From NCBI GenBank assembly GCA_024276955.1, contig JAJRWE010000163.1:1-43724 (forward strand): a stretch of 43,724 bases of DNA, written 5' to 3'. The position numbers and the translations under genes were made by a program. This document shows positions 37,071 to 43,724 of the stretch, in pieces. The notes under the pieces are model-generated. The model was given only the letters and a program-made list of their open reading frames with translations, was not told where the DNA came from and made no database searches. Numbering within the stretch: the first letter of the stretch is position 1; the number at the start of each line of letters is the position of its first letter. The DNA is from Gammaproteobacteria bacterium (GTDB lineage: Bacteria > Pseudomonadota > Gammaproteobacteria > SZUA-152).

Positions 37071-38591
37071 CTACTGCCGCGGCAACTGGCGGAAGCCCTC
37101 CTGCAGGTCGCGGATCTGCACCTCGAGGTCTTCGATCACGGCCAGGCTCTGTTCGAGATTGTCGCGCGCTGGCGCGGCAAAGCCCGGATCTATCCATAAA
37201 TGGTCAGCCACGTCACTGCCGATGGACGCCAGCTTTTTCGCCAGCACCTGCTTGTGGCGATCGATAGCATCGAGCAGATCCTGGGTGGCCTCCACTCGTT
37301 CACGGATATGCGATTCGCTGTAGCGCACCGGCTCGGTGTGTGGGGAGAAGCTTTCGTGACGCATGAGACGGTTGTCGGGATTGGCGGTATATTCGCTGAT
37401 ACCCACCCACTTGCCGTCCACGTGACTCTGCTGATAGTGGTCGTCAAAAAACCGCTCCTGCAATTCCTCGCGGCGATGGCCCTGATCGGCGTTGCTGCGG
37501 TCGGCCTGATCCGGCGGCGCCAAGTACAGGGGCTCGCCATCGTCGGCAGCGCTGTACTCGCGTCCGCTGAGGGTGGTCAGTTGTCCCTGGTGATCGACAT
37601 ACAGCCGCTCGCCCTTTTCATTGCCGAGGTGGCGCTTGTCATTTCGCTCTCTTTCCAGAGTCTCGCGCCACACGCCGATGAGGCGTTTGAGGCGCTCCGG
37701 GTTGACCACTGCATCGGCGCCGAGGTGTGACTGATACCACTGCAGGATGGGTTCACGCTGCCTGGGAAGATGCCACAGACAATACTGCAACAACCAGCAG
37801 TCCCACACCTGCACCTGCGACTGGCCATTGCTCCAGGCCGCCACCTGCAACAGCTTCACTGCCTTGCGCCAGCGCCGGTCAGAGACCGTGATGTGCCGCT
37901 CGCGCAGGAAATCGCGCAGACTGCCCAACAGGTAATAGACATCCTCCGCCAGCGGCAGTTGTATCGCCACTGCTTGTATCGCGACCAGATCGTCGGCACT
38001 GAGCAGATCCGCCTCGTCCAGCGCCGGCGCCGGCGCATCATCCAGCTGCAGCAACTGGTGAAAGCCTTCGTCGCTCACCGGGCCGATCTCGTAGCGCAGC
38101 AGGAAACGGTCGTAGAGGGCGTCCAGTTCGTTTCCTTCCGGCAGTTCGTTGCTGGCGCCAATCACCGCTGCCAGCGGTGTCTTCACCCGCTGTGCACCGT
38201 TGTCGAATTCTCGTTCGTTAAGCAGGGTCAGCAGGGCATTGAGGATGGCGCTGTTGGCCTTGAATATCTCGTCGATGAAGGCGATGGAGGCGCTGGGCAG
38301 ATAAGACCCGGTGAGGCGCTCGTAGCGATCCTCTTCCAGCGCCTTGATGGACAGAGGGCCGAACAGCTCTTCGGGCACCGAGAACTTGGTCAGCAGACGT
38401 TCGAAATACTGTCCGCCGCGAAACACCTGACGCAGACGCCGCGCCAACTCGCTCTTGGCCGTGCCCGGCGGACCGATGAGCAGGAGATGTTCACCGGAAA
38501 GCATCGCCAGCAGGGCCAGACGGATCGGCATATCGCGTTCGATAAGGCCGTGTTGCAGGTGTTGTTGCAGGCGATTGAGGCGTTCTTTCAT
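37071..38591 (-). CDS. ravA: MoxR AAA+ ATPase RavA-like
   Basis: LLIGPPGTAKSELARRLRQVF, AFIDEIFKANSAILNALLTLLNEREFDNG. Confidence 0.9.
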   Translation of the reverse strand: MKERLNRLQQHLQHGLIERDMPIRLALLAMLSGEHLLLIGPPGTAKSELARRLRQVFRGGQYFERLLTKFSVPEELFGPLSIKALEEDRYERLTGSYLPSASIAFIDEIFKANSAILNALLTLLNEREFDNGAQRVKTPLAAVIGASNELPEGNELDALYDRFLLRYEIGPVSDEGFHQLLQLDDAPAPALDEADLLSADDLVAIQAVAIQLPLAEDVYYLLGSLRDFLRERHITVSDRRWRKAVKLLQVAAWSNGQSQVQVWDCWLLQYCLWHLPRQREPILQWYQSHLGADAVVNPERLKRLIGVWRETLERERNDKRHLGNEKGERLYVDHQGQLTTLSGREYSAADDGEPLYLAPPDQADRSNADQGHRREELQERFFDDHYQQSHVDGKWVGISEYTANPDNRLMRHESFSPHTEPVRYSESHIRERVEATQDLLDAIDRHKQVLAKKLASIGSDVADHLWIDPGFAAPARDNLEQSLAVIEDLEVQIRDLQEGFRQLPRQ

Positions 38592-38668
38592 AGCGGCTTG
38601 TGTATTTTCGGGAGAAGAGGAAATGGGTTTGCGCCTTTGCGTTGACTTGCCAGAAATCGAACAAGCTC

Positions 38669-40495
38669 TTAATGCCCCTCCGGCACCACACCTACCTGCG
38701 GCAGATTGGCCAGGCCGGTCTCGCGGGCGTGTTCCTCGAAGCCGCGGTTACGCCAGAAAAAGGCACCCGGCATGGTGGTGGGAATCACCAGCACAAAGAA
38801 CAGGGCGCGGCCGATGATGCTCATCACCAACAGCGATAACAACAGAATCAGCCCCAGCCAGATGACGGCACCCGGCAAACCTAAAGCGGTAATAAACAGC
38901 GCGGCAACGAGATTCGCACCCAGCAGCAGATTGCGCAGCAAATAGGGCTTGCCGTAGCGACTGACCTGCTCCGCATGGGAGGCGGCACCCTCGCCACCGT
39001 CGGCCTTGAGGTCGCTGGCGTGGGCGATGAGGCCAACACCTTCGAGCAGCAGGCCAAGGGCTATCAGCAGGCCCATCTGCCGCAACAGTTCCTGTGCGGC
39101 ATCGACGCCCAATACCAGGATTCCGATCACGGCGATGAGGCTGGCACCCAGGTACAGCGCGGTGCCGACGAAGCTGCTGGCGGTCTGCCAGTGGTTCCAG
39201 TAGGGGCGTGCCTTGATGCGATACAGCTTGTACATGTAGTAAAAACCGAACAGGCCACCCACCACCGCGGCGCTGGCGGCGAGGCTGGCCAGCGCGGGCA
39301 GGAAGCCCCAGCCGAGGTAGTCATGGGCGACGTTGAGCACGCCGTAGCCGGTCATGCCGCCAAAGAACAGCGACACGCCAGCAATCTCGCGGCTAACGGG
39401 AGATAGACGCCAGTTGTTAAAGCCGCGATAGAAGCGATGCGGCTTGCCCAGGTGCATGTTGAGCTTGAACATGCCGATGGCGAGCAGCACGAATAGGGTC
39501 GCCATCAGCGGCGCGAAGCCCTGCGCCTTCACCGCGGCCACGCCGCCAAAGCCGGCCAGCGGTGCGAACATCAGCATCATGAAGGCGCCGATCACCGTCT
39601 GCGCCGAGAGGGTGAAGGCGATGTGCGCATTCTCATGCGAGCCGAGCAGCTTAGGCAGATTCCATTCTCGCCGCCGGTTAATTTTCTTCTCATCCACCAC
39701 GGATTCATAGCGCCCCCCCTTCTTGTCGTTGCGGTGGTATTTGAGCGGCATGGAATCGGTGCGTGCCATCTCACGCGGCAGGGTCTTGCGCTGCTGGAAA
39801 CGTATATTGGGGTGGGTAATGTCGGGGGTGGGAAAACCGGGAATATCCAGCTTCGCCTGCTCGCGGTTGGCGGGAATATTTTCGATCACACCAAACTCCA
39901 ACGCACCGCCCAGGCAGGCGGAGACACAGGCCGGCTTCAGGCCCACTTCGAGGCGGTCCACGCACATGTTGCACTTGGACACCTCGCCCTTGATGGGGTC
40001 GAGCTGCGGCGCATTGTACGGGCACACCCAGGTGCAGTAGCCGCAGCCGAAGCAGATGTCCGGATCCTGCAACACCGCGCCGTATTCGGCGAACTTGGTG
40101 TAGGCGCGCGTTGGGCAGCCCTTGAGGCACACCGGGTCGTCACAGTGGTTGCACGCCATGGAAATATTCATGCGCGTGTAGGCCGGATAGGTGCCGCCCT
40201 CGACGTAACCGACGCTGCGGAAGGCCAGGTGCGGCGGGTTGTCGTTCTTCTCGGAACAGGCCGCCTCGCAGGCGTGGCAGGCGATGCAGTTATCGGCGGT
40301 GAAGTGAAAGCCGTGCTGTTTGTAGCGATTTGGGTTGTCGCTGACGCTGGCGTCGCCATTGATGTTCAGGCTCTGGCCGCGCAGCGGATTGCTCTTCTCC
40401 ACCAGCTCGATGAACTTGCCGTGGGCGTTCTTTTCCCTGGACGTCTTGTCCTGCAGAAAGGCGTATTTGGGTTCGTCGTCACGTACGGGGAACAT
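38669..40495 (-). CDS. Fused DmsB-like 4x[4Fe-4S] ferredoxin and DmsC-like membrane anchor
   Basis: Cys motifs CIACHACEAAC, CNHCDDPVCLKGCP, CFGCGYCTWVCP, CNMCVDRLEVGLKPACVSAC followed by ~8 hydrophobic segments in one 608 aa ORF. Confidence 0.9.
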   Translation of the reverse strand: MFPVRDDEPKYAFLQDKTSREKNAHGKFIELVEKSNPLRGQSLNINGDASVSDNPNRYKQHGFHFTADNCIACHACEAACSEKNDNPPHLAFRSVGYVEGGTYPAYTRMNISMACNHCDDPVCLKGCPTRAYTKFAEYGAVLQDPDICFGCGYCTWVCPYNAPQLDPIKGEVSKCNMCVDRLEVGLKPACVSACLGGALEFGVIENIPANREQAKLDIPGFPTPDITHPNIRFQQRKTLPREMARTDSMPLKYHRNDKKGGRYESVVDEKKINRRREWNLPKLLGSHENAHIAFTLSAQTVIGAFMMLMFAPLAGFGGVAAVKAQGFAPLMATLFVLLAIGMFKLNMHLGKPHRFYRGFNNWRLSPVSREIAGVSLFFGGMTGYGVLNVAHDYLGWGFLPALASLAASAAVVGGLFGFYYMYKLYRIKARPYWNHWQTASSFVGTALYLGASLIAVIGILVLGVDAAQELLRQMGLLIALGLLLEGVGLIAHASDLKADGGEGAASHAEQVSRYGKPYLLRNLLLGANLVAALFITALGLPGAVIWLGLILLLSLLVMSIIGRALFFVLVIPTTMPGAFFWRNRGFEEHARETGLANLPQVGVVPEGH

Positions 40496-40520
40496 ATTCC
40501 GGTCCTGTCATTGTGTCCGT

Positions 40521-40592
40521 TTGCCACAGAGTCACAGAGAACACAGAGGAAGAAAATTCAAAAACTCCGTGTCCTCTGTGACTCTGTGGCCA
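40521..40592. repeat. CACAGAG-family inverted repeat
   Basis: ttgccacagagtcacagagaacacagagga vs ctccgtgtcctctgtgactctgtggcca. Confidence 0.92.
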
Positions 40593-40612
40593 AAATTCAT
40601 GGCCCAAAAAAA

Positions 40613-42802
40613 TCAGAATTCGCGCAACTCAACGTTCATCTGTGCTGCCTCTTCCTGGTTCACATGCTCGATGCGCACCGCGCTCTGCTTGAAGGCAGGC
40701 TGGCGCGAGTGGGGGTCGAGCAGGCCCTTGGTGAGGCGATTCACGCAATCGTGATAATGGAAGGGAATGAACACCATGTTACGCGGCACGCGCTGGGTCA
40801 GCTGCGCCAGCACCACGGCATCGCCGCGGCGTGATACCACGCGCACGTAGGTCATGTGCTCGATGCCCATTTCCTCGGCGGCGTCCGGGTTGATCTCCAT
40901 GTATGGCGTGGGACTGAACTTGTTGCAGTTGCCCACCTTGCCGGTCTTGGTGCGGGTATGGAAGTGTTCCACCACGCGTCCGCTGTTAAGCCAGAATGGA
41001 TATTCGTCGTCCGGCACCTCGTTGTTTTCGATGTAGGGCAGCGGAATCAGCTTGGCCCTGCCGTCGGCATACTGGAAGCCGCCCTTCTCGTACAGGCGCT
41101 GGTCGCCCTGCGTTTGCACCTCCACATCGTCGGCGCGGTAGGGCCACTGGATGCCGCGCTTCTCTTCGATCAGCTCGTGATTCATGCCGGAGATGTCCAC
41201 CAACCGTCCGCGCGACAGGTAGGCCATTTCGTCGAACACGTCCGAAGGCTTTTCCGGGAAGTTGACCTTGGCGCCCTGCGGGAAGCACTTCGCCATCTGG
41301 TTGAAGATCCACAGGTCGGAACGCGAGTTGGCGTGCGGCTCGGTGACCTGGCGCACGATGTTGACGCGGCGTTCGGTGTTGGTAAACACGCCCTCCTTTT
41401 CCGCCCAGGTGGCGGCAGGAAAAAAGACGTGTCCGTATTGGGTGGTCTCCACATCGCGGTAGGAGTCTTGCACAATCAGGTACTCCAGTTTTTCCAGTGT
41501 CTTGCGAATGCGTGCGGTGTTGGCCATGGAGGTCATGGGGTTAGTGGCGATCAGCCACAGACCCTTGATCTGACCGGTCTCAATGGCAGGAAAGATATCG
41601 GTCTCGGTGAGACCGCGCTGCTTGGGCAGAAACTCGGCATCAATGCCCCAGAACTTGGCGATTTCCTCGCGTTCGGCGGGGTTCTCCAACGCGCGGTAAC
41701 CCGGCAGGCCGGAGCAGGACGACCATTCGCGGGTACCCATGGCGTTGCACTGGCCGGTGATGGACAGCGAGGTGCCGCCGGGCTTGCCGATGTTGCCGGT
41801 GATCAAATTCAAGTTATTGATGCCCACCACGCCATCGGAGCCATGGGTGGACTGGTTGATGCCCATGGTCCAGATGGACATGGCGGCGCCAGCCTTGGCG
41901 TACAGACGGGCGACGTTGCGGATGGTGTCTTCATCGATGCCACAGATCTTCGACGCACTAACCGGGTCGTAGTCGGCCACCACCTTTTCCACCGCCTCGA
42001 TGCCATTGGTGTGCTCGTTGATGTAGTCACGATCCTCCAGGCCTTCGTCGAGCATCACATGCATCAGTGCATTGAGCAGTACCACATCGGTGCCGGGCGT
42101 AATGGCCAGGTGCATGTCGGCATTCTGCGCCAACATGGTGACGCGCGGATCGACAACAATAAGTGGAAAGTCACGTTTTTCGCGCGCCTCGCGCATGCGC
42201 CAGTAGATGATGGGATGCTGCTCCGGCAGGTTGGAACCGAAGGCGATCAGACAGTCGGTTTGCTCAAAATCTTCGTAACAGCCGGGCGGGCCGTCGGAGC
42301 CGAAGGAGCGCTTGTAGCCGGACACCGCCGAGGCCATACACAGGGTCGTATTACCATCATAGTTGTTGGTACCGATCACCGCGCGCGACAGCTTGCCCAG
42401 GGTGTAGAACTCTTCGGTGAGTAGTTGGCCGGTAGAAACAATGGCGAAGGCGTCACGGCCGTATTTTTCCTGAATGCGCTGGATCTCACTGCCGGCCTTA
42501 CCCAGGGCCTCGTCCCAGCTGGTCTCGCGGTAGTCTTCGGTGATGCGGTCGCGCACCAAGGGTTCTTCGCCACGGCCCTTGGCATCGAAAATCTCGTGTT
42601 CGAAGATGCCCTTGACGCACAGCTTGCCGCGGTTGACGTCGGCCGAACCGACTCCGCGTGTGGATACCGGCTTGCCTTCATCGTTGACACCGACTTCGAT
42701 GGAGCAGCCGGTAGAACAATAACCACACGTGGTGTACACCCACTTCTCCACGCCTTTGCTGGCGATCTTAATGGGATTCTTTTTTCCGCGTCCGAAGAGC
42801 AT
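40613..42802 (-). CDS. Cytoplasmic molybdopterin oxidoreductase, Nas/Nap-type nitrate reductase-like catalytic subunit
   Basis: [4Fe-4S] CGYCSTGCSIEVGV, TTLCMASAVSGYKRSFG (Cys Mo-ligand signature), SITGQCNAMG; no Tat signal. Confidence 0.88.
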   Translation of the reverse strand: MLFGRGKKNPIKIASKGVEKWVYTTCGYCSTGCSIEVGVNDEGKPVSTRGVGSADVNRGKLCVKGIFEHEIFDAKGRGEEPLVRDRITEDYRETSWDEALGKAGSEIQRIQEKYGRDAFAIVSTGQLLTEEFYTLGKLSRAVIGTNNYDGNTTLCMASAVSGYKRSFGSDGPPGCYEDFEQTDCLIAFGSNLPEQHPIIYWRMREAREKRDFPLIVVDPRVTMLAQNADMHLAITPGTDVVLLNALMHVMLDEGLEDRDYINEHTNGIEAVEKVVADYDPVSASKICGIDEDTIRNVARLYAKAGAAMSIWTMGINQSTHGSDGVVGINNLNLITGNIGKPGGTSLSITGQCNAMGTREWSSCSGLPGYRALENPAEREEIAKFWGIDAEFLPKQRGLTETDIFPAIETGQIKGLWLIATNPMTSMANTARIRKTLEKLEYLIVQDSYRDVETTQYGHVFFPAATWAEKEGVFTNTERRVNIVRQVTEPHANSRSDLWIFNQMAKCFPQGAKVNFPEKPSDVFDEMAYLSRGRLVDISGMNHELIEEKRGIQWPYRADDVEVQTQGDQRLYEKGGFQYADGRAKLIPLPYIENNEVPDDEYPFWLNSGRVVEHFHTRTKTGKVGNCNKFSPTPYMEINPDAAEEMGIEHMTYVRVVSRRGDAVVLAQLTQRVPRNMVFIPFHYHDCVNRLTKGLLDPHSRQPAFKQSAVRIEHVNQEEAAQMNVELREF

Positions 42803-42857
42803 GAATAACCTCTAACCTTGAATAGTTTCCGCCTGATGACATTTGTAATTCATATCG

Positions 42858-42917
42858 TAGGAGTGGGCCATGCCCGCGATTTTTTTGAGCACGAATCGCG
42901 GGCATGGCCCGCTCCTA
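42858..42917. repeat. REP palindrome (taggagygggccatgcccgcgatt family)
   Basis: taggagtgggccatgcccgcgatt ... aatcgcgggcatggcccgctccta. Confidence 0.93.
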
Positions 42918-42929
42918 CAAAAGAACCCG

Positions 42930-43247
42930 TCAATTTGACGACAGACTCAGAAACACCGTGCCGTCTTCCACCTTCACCGGGTAAGTGGCGGCACAGCCTT
43001 CATCGGGCGCCACGGCCTCACCGGTGGCCAGTTCGATATTCCAACTATGCAGCGGGCAGGTGACCTTGTCGCCGTGCACGATGCCCTGACTCAGCGGCCC
43101 GCCCTGGTGGGGGCAGGAATCACGCAGGGCAAAGATCTTGTCGTCATTGGTGCGAAAAATGCCGATATCACCCTCGGCGGTCTTTACCACGCGAGCGCCC
43201 AGCTTGGGGATGTCTTCAACGCTGCCAACTTCAATCCAGTCACTCAT
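42930..43247 (-). CDS. nirD: NirD-like Rieske protein (nitrite reductase small subunit)
   Basis: MSDWIEVGSVEDIP...; Rieske CPHQGGPLSQGIVHGDKVTCPLHSW. Confidence 0.9.
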   Translation of the reverse strand: MSDWIEVGSVEDIPKLGARVVKTAEGDIGIFRTNDDKIFALRDSCPHQGGPLSQGIVHGDKVTCPLHSWNIELATGEAVAPDEGCAATYPVKVEDGTVFLSLSSN

Positions 43248-43272
43248 TTGCTTTACCTTTATAAATTTCTGA

Positions 43273-43457
43273 TTTGCCACAGAGACAACAGTGGGCACAG
43301 AGAGAAAAAATGATTTCTTCGTCATTCCGGGCGAAGCGTGGCGAAGACTCGGAATCCAGTATCGCGAAACAACCATGTCGCTCGGTTCCGGCCTGCGCCG
43401 GAATGACGGCATTCTCAAATTCGTGTTTTCTCTGTGTGCTCCGTGTCTCTGTGGCAA
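43273..43457. repeat. Composite: CACAGAG-family inverted repeat enclosing a second palindromic repeat
   Basis: tttgccacagagacaac..gggcacagagaga / tctctgtgtgctccgtgtctctgtggcaaa; inner tcattccgggcgaag..ggaatccagt / ccggcctgcgccggaatgacg. Confidence 0.85.
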
Positions 43458-43481
43458 AAGATTGTTTTTGAGCCCACCCGA

Positions 43482-43724
43482 TCAACCAATCTGCTTCAGC
43501 GGCTCGAATTCCTTGCGGAGATCGGCCTTCCGGGCATGCTCGGCCCACGGGTCGATCTGGGCATATTTTTGCGATTCGGCAAAGCGCTCTGCCAGGGCCT
43601 TGCGGTTCTCATCACTCTCTATCACGTTCTGCTGAATGTGGCCGAGACCGACACGTTCCACCCAGGGCGCGGTGCGCTCCAGGTAATGCCCCTCTTCACG
43701 GTAGAGCTGGGTGAAGGCGGCGCA
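43482..43724 (-). CDS. nirB: NirB-like nitrite reductase large subunit, C-terminal part (truncated by window edge)
   Basis: AAFTQLYREEGHYLERTAPWVERVGLGHIQQNVIESDENRKALAERFAESQKYAQIDPWAEHARKADLRKEFEPLKQIG*; upstream of nirD. Confidence 0.75.
   Translation of the reverse strand, partial: CAAFTQLYREEGHYLERTAPWVERVGLGHIQQNVIESDENRKALAERFAESQKYAQIDPWAEHARKADLRKEFEPLKQIG

Overview
Gammaproteobacterial-type chromosomal window, read by eye from the sequence and the ORF track. Left part: ybaB/ebfC, recR, a fliA-like sigma-28 gene and a DUF1249 gene. These are followed by a ~3.9 kb segment bracketed by two inverted copies of a small transposon-like element. The segment holds a Sel1-repeat gene with an in-frame stop and a REC-GGDEF-EAL-HDOD gene. 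Middle: adk, an unusual receiver/adaptor (REC-TM-HlyD-like) fusion, a 37-aa membrane ORF, a PhoPQ-like two-component pair, cytochrome c, an aminopeptidase, bactofilin, fabB/fabA, relA, a NUDIX gene interrupted by a stop codon, a Crp/Fnr regulator, an unknown two-ORF unit and an RND efflux pair. Right part: a complete Wsp-like chemosensory/c-di-GMP cluster whose receptor carries a CxxCH heme-c motif, then ravA/viaA, a DmsB-DmsC fusion, a Nap/Nas-type molybdoenzyme, nirD and the 3' end of nirB. The most interesting signals are: (1) the inverted mobile-element pair encoding a long hairpin whose imperfections are mostly G-U wobbles on one strand; (2) the REC-HlyD-like fusion; (3) the heme-motif Wsp receptor; (4) the molybdoenzyme plus fused DmsBC module next to nirBD; and (5) two interspersed palindromic repeat families in the spacers of the nitrate/nitrite cluster. 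No tRNA, rRNA, CRISPR array or complete IS was recognised.
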